Assembly: GCA_030612835.1 (NCBI GenBank)
Contig: JAUWND010000008.1
Coordinates: 1-34,025, forward strand
Reading direction: 5' to 3'
DNA length: 34,025 nt
Origin: Candidatus Methanophagales archaeon
GTDB taxonomy: Archaea; Halobacteriota; Syntropharchaeia; Alkanophagales; Methanospirareceae
The notes below the pieces were generated by a model. It searched no databases, had not been told where the DNA came from, and saw only the letters and a program-made list of their open reading frames with translations. Below, one piece after another: positions 1 through 9,444 of this stretch. Position 1 is the first letter of the stretch, and each line of letters begins with the position of its first letter. The position numbers and the translations under genes were made by a program.

Positions 1-51
1 GTCGAGCGTTTTTGCATTTAACCTCTCAGATGCAGTTTTATTTCCTTTCAT
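1..51 (-). CDS. N-terminus of a CDS running off the left edge (MKGNKTASERLNAKTLD...)
   Basis: Reverse-strand ATG at 51 (cat 49-51), 17 open codons to the edge, preceded by a purine-rich GAGAGGAGG Shine-Dalgarno-like sequence. Confidence 0.4.
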   Translation of the reverse strand, partial: MKGNKTASERLNAKTLD

Positions 52-238
52 TCTTTTCGCCTCCTCTCAATCCGGAATGCTTTTTATGTCGTATGTCTAT
101 AGGACTTATGCAGAGGAGGTCATATGGCCTAATAGCAAATAGGTAGAGGTTATAGCTATCTCAGATTTAAATATTTCCCGATGTGAACTATAGGTTATAG
201 TAGCTACATTCATATGATCAAGAGGAAATTAGAGCACC

Positions 239-763
239 ATGATTATAGAGACCATCATTGCTGCAATATGGCTGATGCTGCCGGCGTACATAACGAATTC
301 AAGTGCCGCGTTCTTTGGCGGTAAAACGCCCATAGACCGGGGTATTTATTGGGGTAAAAACAGGTTGCTAGGTGATGGTAAGACATACGAAGGCTTCTTA
401 AAGGGGTTCTTCTGCGGGTTCATCGTCGGCATCATACAGCAACTGTTTTCTGACTCTTTTGGTAGTTTTCCATACTTTATCGTCACTCTATTTTGCTTAT
501 CTGCGGGTGCAATGCTTGGCGACTTGCTTGGAAGTTTAATAAAGCGGAAAATAGGGCTAAAACGTGGTGCTCCCCTACCTTTAGTAGACCAACTGGACTT
601 CGTAGCCGGAGCCTGGCTGCTCCTGCTCATATTTGCCCGAGATTGGTTCTTTGAAGCTTTTACCTTAGATGTAATCATTGCAGTTCTTATTATTACGCCT
701 CTGTTGCATCTGTCTGCAAATTACATCGCCTTTAAGATGGGGAAGAAGAATGTACCCTGGTAA
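239..763 (+). CDS. carS: CDP-archaeol synthase (CarS, DUF46 family)
   Basis: LPAYITNSSAAFFGGKTPIDRG...GKNRLLGDGKTYEGFLKG...GDLLGSLIKRKIGLKRGAPLPLVDQLDF matches the CarS family pattern. Confidence 0.93.
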   Translation: MIIETIIAAIWLMLPAYITNSSAAFFGGKTPIDRGIYWGKNRLLGDGKTYEGFLKGFFCGFIVGIIQQLFSDSFGSFPYFIVTLFCLSAGAMLGDLLGSLIKRKIGLKRGAPLPLVDQLDFVAGAWLLLLIFARDWFFEAFTLDVIIAVLIITPLLHLSANYIAFKMGKKNVPW

Positions 764-797
764 AATCACTCTGCTGAGTGGGTAAAACTTTTGGGGA

Positions 798-1019
798 TCA
801 TTCAATTTCACAGATTCGTCTAATCTCCTCTATTGCCCTTGGGTTTAGGGATACTTCTAAGCCATAGGACGTTGGCTTTGAAATAATGTATCCTTCTTTG
901 ATTAGTAATTTCAATGCCTTCTTTATATCTCCCCGTACATGTTTTGGAAAGCCATTTATTACATTGTCCTCTGAGGTATGTCGCCTTCCCACGTGCCTAT
1001 TTTTATAAAGTTTTTCCAA
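798..1019 (-). CDS. small winged-helix-like conserved archaeal protein
   Basis: 73 aa; DIKKALKLLIKEGYIISKPTSYGLEVSLNPRAIEEIRRI is typical of a wHTH C-terminal half. Confidence 0.6.
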   Translation of the reverse strand: MEKLYKNRHVGRRHTSEDNVINGFPKHVRGDIKKALKLLIKEGYIISKPTSYGLEVSLNPRAIEEIRRICEIE

Positions 1020-1084
1020 TATTGCCTTTTTATATTCATACCAGATTATAGCAAAACTTATATTCTTATTGATACAAGTTAATT

Positions 1085-1468
1085 ATGGGAGATTTAAATT
1101 TAAAGATGGAAGTATCAGAAGAAAGCCCTTTACAAGCTATATTTGGAACTCACCCGCAGGTAAAAATTGTAGAAACTTTGGTCCTACATCCCGATTTTGA
1201 CTACAGTCTCATCGAATTAGCAGAGAATGCAGAAGTATCCAAGGCCATGGTATTCGCACTGAAAGACAAGTTTTTGCATTATAAGATTATGAAACCCACA
1301 AGGAAAGTGGAGCGCCTCCAACGATATAAATTCAATGAGAACAGCCCTGTGGGTAAGTTGTTGAATTCTCTCTCCTTCAAATTGGCTGATATATATATAG
1401 AGTTGCTACTCAAAGGAGAAGAGGCTATAAAAGAAGTAAAAAAGCAGGTAGAAGTTGTAATTAGGTAA
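1085..1468 (+). CDS. winged-helix transcriptional regulator-like protein
   Basis: HPQVKIVETLVLHPDFDYSLIELAENAEVSKAMVFALKDKFLHYKIMKPTRKVERLQRYKFNENSPVGKLL, an HTH plus wing pattern. Confidence 0.7.
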   Translation: MGDLNLKMEVSEESPLQAIFGTHPQVKIVETLVLHPDFDYSLIELAENAEVSKAMVFALKDKFLHYKIMKPTRKVERLQRYKFNENSPVGKLLNSLSFKLADIYIELLLKGEEAIKEVKKQVEVVIR

Positions 1469-1595
1469 TACTATTTTTCATCTTTGTTAGCACTCTCACT
1501 TATGCCTTCACCTTGAAGAAATTTCTCCTCGAATGAAATACCTGATTCACATCTGATAGTATCCCAGATTGTAGCAAGGGAAGCAAAAATATTCC

Positions 1596-1769
1596 TCATT
1601 CTCTGCCACCGCCCGACTTTTCATTACGTTCTCGCCACAAATCGAACAGCATATATGCTTCAGGATACACATCCCTACGACGATCCTCAAAATCGGGATC
1701 GATGTAATTGCTTAATGCTTTTTGTACGACCAAATTTTTAGTGGAGTCTCTCTTTCCCAGACTAATCAT
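1596..1769 (-). CDS. small hypothetical protein (57 aa; track ORF shortened to internal ATG)
   Basis: MISLGKRDSTKNLVVQKALSNYIDPDFEDRRRDVYPEAYMLFDLWRERNEKSGGGRE; a TATA-like TTTATATATATT lies ~20 nt upstream of ATG 1769, favouring this start over 1811. Confidence 0.4.
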   Translation of the reverse strand: MISLGKRDSTKNLVVQKALSNYIDPDFEDRRRDVYPEAYMLFDLWRERNEKSGGGRE

Positions 1770-1905
1770 CGGATAAAAACGAAAAATATATATAAACCGC
1801 CACATATGCACTGCATATACTAGTGGGTAGGATGTCAGAAAGAAGGGGGCACCTGAGACAGATGCTCAGAGATAAAGAGGAAGGTATGAAGGAGGGTGAT
1901 GAACT

Positions 1906-3450
1906 TTGGTTTTAGCTGAACATTTTCCGGTGCTTGTCATTGTAATATCGATGCTTGCAGCCTTTACTATTCTGCTCGCCGGAAAGGTGAACAAGAAGGC
2001 AGCATTCCCTATCGCCTTAGTAACCATATTCATACAACTGTTGTTGTCCTTGTCTATCTTGAAGCGTGTTCTGACAGAAGGGACCATACATTACTGGCTG
2101 GGCGGCTGGTCGCCACCATGGGGTATCGAATACGTAATAGATGCGCTAAATGCGTTTGTATTGGTTGTAGTTCTGTTCATGAGTTTTATGTGTGTTATAT
2201 ATTCAAAGCGAAGCATAGAGAAAGAGCAACCGCGTAATATTGTCCTGTTCTATGTAGTCTTTCAGCTTCTCATTACGGGTTTATGCGGTATTACCGTTAC
2301 AGGGGATATATTCAATCTGTACGTTTTCCTGGAGATATCCGCCTTAGCGGCATATGCATTAATAGCCGTTGCCGGTGGAAGGGCGCTGAAGGCGAGCTAT
2401 AACTATGTGATAATGGGTTCCCTGGGTGCCTGCTTCTTCCTGTTGGGCGCTGGTTTCCTGTACGCCGTTACGGGCACGCTAAATATGGAGGACCTTTCTA
2501 GGCTGTTACCACCGCTATATGAGAATAGGGCAGTGCAAGCGGCATTTGTATTCTTCGCAGTCGGATTGAGCATAAAGGTCGCGCTATTTCCGCTGCACGT
2601 ATGGCAGCCGGATGCATATACGTACGCACCTTCTGTCGTGAGCGTGATAATCGCAACTGCGATGGCAAAAGTATCTGTGTATGCGCTTATAAGGGTTATC
2701 TTCTCCGTCTTCACGATCGAGTTCATCGAGAGTTATGTAGGTATAGACGTTGCTCTTTGCTGGATAGCTGCGATAGGAATAATCGCTGGGTCGGTACTTG
2801 CGATTATGCAGACAAATTTGAAGCGGATGCTGGCTTATTCCAGCGTTGCGCAGATAGGATATATAGTACTGGGAATAGGACTAGCACCAATGTCTGCATG
2901 GGGGCTCGTCGGTGCGGTCGCACACATATTAAACCATGCGCTAATGAAAGGCTGCCTGTTTTGTGCTGCGGGCGCATTCATATATAAGTTAGGGCTTTGG
3001 GACATACGAGATTTCGAAGGTTTGGGGAAGAAGATGCCGTATGCTAGTTTCGCATTCACGATAGCTGCGATTTCTATGATTGGGGTACCGCCGTGCACGG
3101 GCTTTGCATCGAAACTGTTTTTAATCTTAGCATCGTTACAGGCTACGGAAACTTTACCTTTTTCCGGCTACTTCTTCGTGGCTGTGCTCCTGACCAGTAC
3201 ACTTTTAAACCTCGCTTATTTCTGGCGTGTAATAGACCGCATTTATTTCGTTAAGTCAGAAGAGGGGCATGAAGAAGTAGGAGGACAAGAAATAAAGAAG
3301 GCAGATGTTCCTTTTAGCATGGTTGTTCCGATGTTAATCCTTGCGGTTCTTTGTATTGTCGTTGGTATTTTATGGCTTACAAACCTACCTTTACCTTTTA
3401 TTGAACAGGTGTTGGCTGATTTAGGAGTGGGGGTGTTGCCGCAATGGTAG
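1906..3450 (+). CDS. proton-conducting membrane transporter (MrpD/NuoN-like antiporter subunit)
   Basis: 514 aa, polytopic; GDIFNLYVFLEISALAAYALIA, KVALFPLHVWQPDAYTYAPS, LKRMLAYSSVAQIGYIVLGIGL; TTG start. Confidence 0.85.
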   Translation: MVLAEHFPVLVIVISMLAAFTILLAGKVNKKAAFPIALVTIFIQLLLSLSILKRVLTEGTIHYWLGGWSPPWGIEYVIDALNAFVLVVVLFMSFMCVIYSKRSIEKEQPRNIVLFYVVFQLLITGLCGITVTGDIFNLYVFLEISALAAYALIAVAGGRALKASYNYVIMGSLGACFFLLGAGFLYAVTGTLNMEDLSRLLPPLYENRAVQAAFVFFAVGLSIKVALFPLHVWQPDAYTYAPSVVSVIIATAMAKVSVYALIRVIFSVFTIEFIESYVGIDVALCWIAAIGIIAGSVLAIMQTNLKRMLAYSSVAQIGYIVLGIGLAPMSAWGLVGAVAHILNHALMKGCLFCAAGAFIYKLGLWDIRDFEGLGKKMPYASFAFTIAAISMIGVPPCTGFASKLFLILASLQATETLPFSGYFFVAVLLTSTLLNLAYFWRVIDRIYFVKSEEGHEEVGGQEIKKADVPFSMVVPMLILAVLCIVVGILWLTNLPLPFIEQVLADLGVGVLPQW

Positions 3451-4991
3451 AGATGCTGACGCCGCTGTTTGTTATTTTATGCCCACTAATTGCAGCGCCA
3501 TTGATATTGCTACTGGGTAAATGGCCGAATATAAGGGATGGCGTGGCGATCGCCGCAGGCATAGCGACGTTCTCGCTCGTTCTCTCCATGATAAACCCGA
3601 TTTTAGAAGGAGATGTTATCCGCATCTCGTTTCAGACGTTATTGCCTGGTGTGGCAGTTGGCTTTAAAGTGGATGCTTTCGGTATGCTTTTCGCTCTCAC
3701 TTCGTCTTCCCTCTGGATATTAGTCACTATCTATTCCATAGGCTATATGCGGTCCCTGAAGGAGCATGCGCAGACACGTTTCTTCTTTAGCTTCGCTCTT
3801 GCTATATTCGGCGCCTTAGGCATTGCGATGTCCGCGAATTTAGTCACGATGTTCATCTTTTACGAGATATTAACTGTCTCGACATATCCGCTGGTCATTC
3901 ACGATCAAACCGCAGAGGCGTTGAGTGCAGGCCATAAATATTTCGCGTATCTGCTCACTTCAGGCTGTTTCTTCCTCTTTGGTTTGATGCTGGTTTACTA
4001 TCTTACGGGCACCACGGATTTTACGAATGGCGGGATAGCAGCACTTGGAGCACTTAATCCGGCGCATAAATGGACACTGATAATTTTATTCTTCTGTTTC
4101 CTGTTAGGGTTTTTGAAGGCGGCGTGGATGCCATTTCACTCATGGCTACCCTCTGCTATGGTAGCGCCTACACCGGTAAGTGCGTTATTACATGCAGTGG
4201 CAGTGGTGAAGGCGGGCGTATTCGGGATCGTCAGGATTGTATGTTATATATATGGTGTTGATTTAATGACCTCGCTCGGACTTGGCCTGGCGCTTGCATG
4301 CATAGCCGGCTTTACAATGATCGTTGCCAATCTGTTTGCCATTGCACAAGATAACCTGAAGCGAAGACTTGCTTATTCCACCATAAACCAGTTGTCATAT
4401 ATTCTGCTGGGTGCGGCGTTGTTAACTCCGGATGGCGTAAAAGGTGCAATGATGCACATTCCTTTCCACGGCTACATGAAGATAACGCTCTTTCTCTGTG
4501 CTGGTGCGATAATGGTGGCTACGGGAAAGAAGAACATAAGTGAGATGGCAGGCATAGGAAAGACAATGCCGGTAACGATGCTAGCATTCACCGTAGGTGC
4601 ACTTGGTATGTGTGGCATTCCACCTGCGGTTGGCTTCATAAGCAAATGGTTCTTATGCGCAGGGTCCGTGGAAGCAGCCGAAACAATTTCACCGGTAATG
4701 ATTATGTTCCTGTTCGTTCTTCTGATAGCTTCTTTGCTGGATGTCGTTTATTTCTTCCCCATAATACATACCGCATTCTTTAAGGATCCGGAAGGTGTGG
4801 CGGGAGAGCCAAAGGTAAAAGAAGCACCTCCGTCTGTGGTCATTCCGTTAGCTATAACTGCGACATTCTCGATTATATTCTTTTTAGCGTTCATTCTGAG
4901 ACCGGTAGATGTGCTTGCCCCATATGTAGATATGCTCTCAATGCACATCTATGACCTTGTGGATATAGCAGTTGGAAATGTGTTTACGTAA
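3444..4991 (+). CDS. proton-conducting membrane transporter (MrpA/D/NuoL-like antiporter subunit)
   Basis: 515 aa; ANLVTMFIFYEILTVSTYPLV, KAAWMPFHSWLPSAMVAPTPVSALLHAVAVVKAGVFGI, NLKRRLAYSTINQLSYILLG; overlaps the upstream gene by 7 nt. Confidence 0.88.
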   Translation: MVEMLTPLFVILCPLIAAPLILLLGKWPNIRDGVAIAAGIATFSLVLSMINPILEGDVIRISFQTLLPGVAVGFKVDAFGMLFALTSSSLWILVTIYSIGYMRSLKEHAQTRFFFSFALAIFGALGIAMSANLVTMFIFYEILTVSTYPLVIHDQTAEALSAGHKYFAYLLTSGCFFLFGLMLVYYLTGTTDFTNGGIAALGALNPAHKWTLIILFFCFLLGFLKAAWMPFHSWLPSAMVAPTPVSALLHAVAVVKAGVFGIVRIVCYIYGVDLMTSLGLGLALACIAGFTMIVANLFAIAQDNLKRRLAYSTINQLSYILLGAALLTPDGVKGAMMHIPFHGYMKITLFLCAGAIMVATGKKNISEMAGIGKTMPVTMLAFTVGALGMCGIPPAVGFISKWFLCAGSVEAAETISPVMIMFLFVLLIASLLDVVYFFPIIHTAFFKDPEGVAGEPKVKEAPPSVVIPLAITATFSIIFFLAFILRPVDVLAPYVDMLSMHIYDLVDIAVGNVFT

Positions 4992-5149
4992 TAATTTATT
5001 TAACTAAAACCGTGCATGTATCTTATTGTATACAAAGGATATTATTTCTTTTGTAATGAATGCTTTCTTTAAACCCTTTAGAAAAGTGTTTACGGTAAAA
5101 GCTTCGCGGAAAGAAAGGGTTTTAAAAAACAGTGTAGAAGGCGAGCAAG

Positions 5150-6391
5150 GTGGAAGAGAGAGAAGAAAAGATAAGAATAGCGCAGGTTTCTTGTGGTACC
5201 ATCTATGGGCACGTGCAGCATGAGATAGAGCGTGCCGTTGCGGAGATAGGTGCAGAGATATTTGTGCCCGAAGTTGACCTGAATTATGTAGCAGAGAAGG
5301 TGGATGATTTTGGATATGACTTTGGCGCAAGCTGGGGATTAAAAGTAGCGATGGCAAGGGGATATGCAGTGGCTGAAGGACTATATGATGCTGATGCGGT
5401 ATTCATTGCCGGCTGCCATAAATGTCCACGAGGTGCGATTATAAGGACGGAAATAAGACGAATACTACAGAAGCGCACAAAATTACCGCTTGTTATGTAT
5501 CCCTTCTCAGAACGGACGAAAGCAGGCGAATTGCTTACGAGATTGGAAGCGCTGATTACAATAGTGAGACGGCGATGGATACTGGAGCGGACAGTGCAAG
5601 AGGGGCTTACTGCGGGTATTGATTCCGGCTCTACAACGACAAAGGCGGTAATAATGCAAGATGACGAGATATTAGGGGCGACGTGGTCGCCGTCACGAGA
5701 GGTAGTAAAGACGGCGGAGAAGGTTTTTGCCGATGCGTTGAAGATCGCGGGCGTTAAGAGAGAGGATATAGAGGCACTGGGAACAACGGGTTACGGCAGA
5801 CACACATTAGGCAAGCATTTCAAAGCGGATTTGGTGCAGGAAGAGCTAACAGTAAACTCGAAGGCTGCAATGTATCTCGCGGGCATTGAGAAGGGCGAAG
5901 CAATGATCATTGACATCGGGGGGATGGACAACAAGATAATAACGGCAAACGATGGCATACCCGATAATTTCACGATGGGTGGGATATGCGCAGGAGCTTC
6001 TGGCAGGTTCCTGGAGATGATAGCACGTCGGTTGGGTGTAGATGTAGTAGAGATGGGTAAGTTAGCACTTAAAGGCGATTATGATAATGTGAAGACAGAC
6101 AGTTATTGTATTGTTTTTGGTATTCAGGACCTCGTATCCGCGTTATCAAGTGGAGCGAGGCGAGAAGATATTGCGGCTGCTGCTTGTCATTCGGTAGTCG
6201 AGCAGGTGAAGGAGCAGTTGTTACAGGAGATAGATCTCAGACACCCGGCAATAGAAGTAGGTGGCACTGCTTTGGTCGAGGGCGTGCCAGTAGAGATGAA
6301 CAATGTACTAGGATTTGATGTGATCGTGCCGAAATATCCACAGTATATAGGTGCAGTTGGTGGAGCACTGCTCTCTTCATCCTTCCGGTAA
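5150..6391 (+). CDS. methanogenesis marker protein 15 (BcrAD/BadFG-type ASKHA ATPase)
   Basis: TAGIDSGSTTTKAVIM, ALGTTGYGRHTLG, IDIGGMDNKII, GGICAGASGRFLEMIARRLG, VGGTALVEGV. Confidence 0.9.
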   Translation: MEEREEKIRIAQVSCGTIYGHVQHEIERAVAEIGAEIFVPEVDLNYVAEKVDDFGYDFGASWGLKVAMARGYAVAEGLYDADAVFIAGCHKCPRGAIIRTEIRRILQKRTKLPLVMYPFSERTKAGELLTRLEALITIVRRRWILERTVQEGLTAGIDSGSTTTKAVIMQDDEILGATWSPSREVVKTAEKVFADALKIAGVKREDIEALGTTGYGRHTLGKHFKADLVQEELTVNSKAAMYLAGIEKGEAMIIDIGGMDNKIITANDGIPDNFTMGGICAGASGRFLEMIARRLGVDVVEMGKLALKGDYDNVKTDSYCIVFGIQDLVSALSSGARREDIAAAACHSVVEQVKEQLLQEIDLRHPAIEVGGTALVEGVPVEMNNVLGFDVIVPKYPQYIGAVGGALLSSSFR

Positions 6392-6891
6392 TGGACGTTA
6401 AAATAATCCGCAGCCGAAAAAGGAAGAAGACGATAAGTGCGAAAGAAGTGGACGGTGTAATACAGCTATTTCTGCCACTGGGACTCTCACGCGAGGAGGA
6501 ATCCAAATACGTTCTGTGGACGAAGAAGCGGTTCGAGGCACAGCGGCGTAAAAAGGAATTGTGGGCGGATAATGCTGATTCCGTGCTGGAACAACGTGCT
6601 CGTGAACTGAACAAGCGTTATTTCGGCGGTGCGCTCTCGTGGGTACAGATAGGCTATACGACCGAGCAGAATGCACGCACGTTTGGGATTTGTAACACGA
6701 CGAAAAAAACGATTTTGATATCCGATCGCCTGCGAAAAATGCCGAAATTTGTTCATGATTATGTCGTGGTGCATGAACTTGCACATCTGAAGGTGCCAAG
6801 ACACGGACCTGAATTCTGGAAACTTGTGAATAGATTTCCCAAAACTGAGCGAGCACGTGGATATTTGATGGCGATTGGGATGGGCGATTAA
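6391..6891 (+). CDS. YgjP-like (DUF45/M48-like) metal-dependent hydrolase
   Basis: VVVHELAHLKVPRHGPEFWKLVNRFPKTERARGYL zinc-protease motif; overlaps the upstream stop by 1 nt. Confidence 0.88.
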   Translation: MDVKIIRSRKRKKTISAKEVDGVIQLFLPLGLSREEESKYVLWTKKRFEAQRRKKELWADNADSVLEQRARELNKRYFGGALSWVQIGYTTEQNARTFGICNTTKKTILISDRLRKMPKFVHDYVVVHELAHLKVPRHGPEFWKLVNRFPKTERARGYLMAIGMGD

Positions 6892-6898
6892 TGGTGGT

Positions 6899-7075
6899 GT
6901 ATTTGTTTAGCTCCTTTTTATAACCACCCGATTACACAGATTTTCACGAGAAAAAAGAATAATATTGACATAGTTTTAGTACACCACTAACTACTTTATG
7001 CCATAAAAAATAATCCCAAGTTCTTGTGTTAATCTTGTGAAATCTCGTGGTTTTTTTATGTAGCTATACAAAAAC
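6899..7075 (+). mobile_element. MITE-like element copy A (177 bp)
   Basis: GTATTTGTTTAGCT... / ...AGCTATACAAAAAC ends; flanking ATGGTGGT (6891-6898) vs ATAGTGGT (7076-7083), 7/8 TSD. Confidence 0.85.
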
Positions 7076-7215
7076 ATAGTGGTGACTCGTAAGTTACAAT
7101 ATAACCATAAGCAACTCCTTTTAAGGTTTGTGTCTTTTCTCTTCTATATCTTCCGCTTCTATTGGGTACTTCTTTATCCTTATCGGCTCAATAAACCGGT
7201 TTATAACAATTTCTG

Positions 7216-7869
7216 CTATAGCTCTATTACCGCTCCTGCGCCACACCACTCTACCTTCTCGGGGTACATCGCCATTATCTCCTTCTTACGTGCAGTGCAA
7301 TGACAGGGTATTATCTTTTTTATCCCACGTAACAGCTCCAGCTTATCAAACCCATGAAAACCGCCTATCACACAGTATACATCACCGAAATACGTTGCCG
7401 CATCTACAATGTTCTTCAAACCCGGATGCGCACAGCCTGTTAGAACAACTACACCTCCTTCTGTCTCTAGAACCAAGGACTGCTCTTTTGTCATCAGCCC
7501 AAGTTCGCCAGTTGTATGAACTCCCGGAGTAATATCTCCTGGTCCTGATACCTCAATAACCTTCGCGACCTGCTTCGCAATCCTCTTCTTTAATTCGCTT
7601 GAGAATGATCGGGGTAGATACACCTCAACTTCTGGGTGCAATACTGCATCAAGACCACCAACGTGATCCCAGTGCTCGTGCGATAGTGCAATAGCATCTA
7701 TGCTTTCTCTTTTCAGCTCCAACTGCTTCATGTTGTATGATAAAATATCGCCAGATGCACCTGTATCAAATAGTATCTTACTATTATCTGCTTCGATCAG
7801 GCAGGAGAAGCCCCAGTCGCTCTTTAAACTGCCCTTCGCTTCGTTGTCATATACTATTCTCAGTTTCAC
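7216..7869 (-). CDS. MBL-fold metallo-hydrolase
   Basis: LSHEHWDHVGGLDAVLH, VVLTGCAHPGLKNIV, VIGGFHGFDK motifs of the COG1237-type beta-lactamase-fold family. Confidence 0.88.
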   Translation of the reverse strand: MKLRIVYDNEAKGSLKSDWGFSCLIEADNSKILFDTGASGDILSYNMKQLELKRESIDAIALSHEHWDHVGGLDAVLHPEVEVYLPRSFSSELKKRIAKQVAKVIEVSGPGDITPGVHTTGELGLMTKEQSLVLETEGGVVVLTGCAHPGLKNIVDAATYFGDVYCVIGGFHGFDKLELLRGIKKIIPCHCTARKKEIMAMYPEKVEWCGAGAVIEL

Positions 7870-7928
7870 TTTTTTTCACCCTTTATAACTGATAATTTTT
7901 TATTATTTGTTAGTATTAAAAGAAAGAA

Positions 7929-8525
7929 ATGGAACGGAATGTGAAGGTGAATATATATAGAGTATTACAGATGAATAAGCTAGCTATAGCAAAATTCGTT
8001 ATCCCCTTTTGCCTCGCTGGCGCAGCAGGGGTATCCTTCTGGCTATTCACCAAGCCGGAGGTGTATGCAACATATGCGGCAGTGCTTACCACTTATTTCT
8101 TTATGCCGCTCTTCGGCACGGAAGCGGCTATTTTTGCGGCTTTACACCCTAACATTGGCATCTCCCTCCCCCCCGCAGCCGTTATAGCCTTTATGGTTTT
8201 TGTTGACGCTACCCTTTCTTTATTCCTGGTCTGGAACTTAGACTATGCGAAGAAGATACCGTATCTAGGAAAGCTTGTAGAATGGACAGAGGCGAAAGGA
8301 GAAAAAGCATTAAGGAAATATAAATGGGCGAAGAGATTAGGGTTTGTAGGGCTTACTGCTTTTGTCATGATACCGTTTCAGTATACGGGCGCTGCTGTGG
8401 GATCAATAGCAGGCAGGATATTAGGAATGACGTCCTTGATGACCTGGCTTGCAGTGGTTCTTGGCTCTTTTCTTCGATCTGCCCTTATAACACTCGTTTA
8501 TATGGGTGTGCTGTCTTTTTTTTAG
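7929..8525 (+). CDS. small multi-drug export protein-like membrane protein (COG2426 type); start may be 7971
   Basis: YFFMPLFGTEAAIFAALHPNIGISLPPAAVIAFMVFVDATLSLF...KYKWAKRLGFVGLTAFVMIPFQYTGAAVGSIAGRILGM. Confidence 0.65.
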   Translation: MERNVKVNIYRVLQMNKLAIAKFVIPFCLAGAAGVSFWLFTKPEVYATYAAVLTTYFFMPLFGTEAAIFAALHPNIGISLPPAAVIAFMVFVDATLSLFLVWNLDYAKKIPYLGKLVEWTEAKGEKALRKYKWAKRLGFVGLTAFVMIPFQYTGAAVGSIAGRILGMTSLMTWLAVVLGSFLRSALITLVYMGVLSFF

Positions 8526-8557
8526 TAACACAGAAAATTATATATTGTGGGCTCGCG

Positions 8558-9286
8558 ATGACAGAAGCAAGACGGACGAAAAAGGAATTTATCAAAGAAT
8601 GTCGGTTCTACATACTACTAGTCTTACTGGTTCTTGCCCTCTGCCTGAAACAAGCATCAATTCAGGATAAAATCACTATGCGATTTGGCTATTATGATTA
8701 CACCTCACTTATTAGCGCAATTAATCCTGATTTCGCGCTGATACTTCAAAAAGGGATTTACTCGTCACTTACATATTTAATGACATTTACTTATATCATA
8801 ATATATCCCTGTGTTTTGATTTTCACAATCTTGTTATTGATCCATTATAGGGAGACGGTTTTATTCAAACGAGCGACATTGATGTTCTCGCTCGATTATC
8901 TGATAGCATTTCCTTTTTTCATGCTCTTCAATGTTTCCACAACCGGAGCAACTTTACCGGGTATGGAACCACTCATATACGAACAATTTCCACGTATATG
9001 CGCGGCTATTACTACTATTGATCCATTAGACAACTGTTTTCCGAGTTTGCATGTGGCAATGGTATTTAGTGCATTTTTAATTATGTGTGGCACCAATTAC
9101 AGACGTTATAAGACTTTCACATACTTTGCAGTCCCAGCCACGGTCTTTGCCGTATTGTATCTTGGCATACACTGGCTAATAGATGTCTTTGCAGGTATAG
9201 CGTTAGCTCTTTTCACGTATTATCTAGCCAAAACATTTTGCAAGTCTTCGCAGATCAGCTCTTCAGGCGCTTCCGGAGCATTATGA
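8558..9286 (+). CDS. PAP2 / inositolphosphotransferase-like membrane phosphatase
   Basis: DNCFPSLHVAMVFSAFLIM ... LGIHWLIDVFAGIALAL; start at 8558 rather than 8324, because the 8324 start overlaps the upstream gene by ~200 nt. Confidence 0.82.
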   Translation: MTEARRTKKEFIKECRFYILLVLLVLALCLKQASIQDKITMRFGYYDYTSLISAINPDFALILQKGIYSSLTYLMTFTYIIIYPCVLIFTILLLIHYRETVLFKRATLMFSLDYLIAFPFFMLFNVSTTGATLPGMEPLIYEQFPRICAAITTIDPLDNCFPSLHVAMVFSAFLIMCGTNYRRYKTFTYFAVPATVFAVLYLGIHWLIDVFAGIALALFTYYLAKTFCKSSQISSSGASGAL

Positions 9287-9434
9287 ACCACGAGATTACA
9301 CAGATTTCCACGAGAGAACATTAATTCTATTCTGATTTCAGTACCCCCTTGACGAGCATAGTGGATAGTTAATTCCCTCCATATTAACACCCATTTCTTG
9401 TGTTAATCTTGTGGTTTTTATGTTGGTAAACATA
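9286..9434 (+). mobile_element. degenerate MITE-like copy B (left tip missing, right tip decayed)
   Basis: AACCACGAGATTACACAGATTTCCACGAGAG ... ATTTCTTGTGTTAATCTTGTGGTTTTTATGTTGGTAAACAT matches the internal arms of copies A/C-F. Confidence 0.7.
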
Positions 9435-9444
9435 TTACCTTTTT

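Noticed and set aside
5004-5357. Minus-strand 117-aa ORF opposite the start of marker protein 15
   Set aside because: Antisense shadow, low-complexity Ser/Leu-rich.
6398-6856. Minus-strand ORFs opposite the DUF45 hydrolase
   Set aside because: Antisense to a clear conserved gene; composition is typical of shadow ORFs.
7079-7532. ORFs 7079-7303 and 7128-7532 on plus strand
   Set aside because: They overlap the MBL-fold gene on the opposite strand and/or MITE copy A; no conserved motifs.
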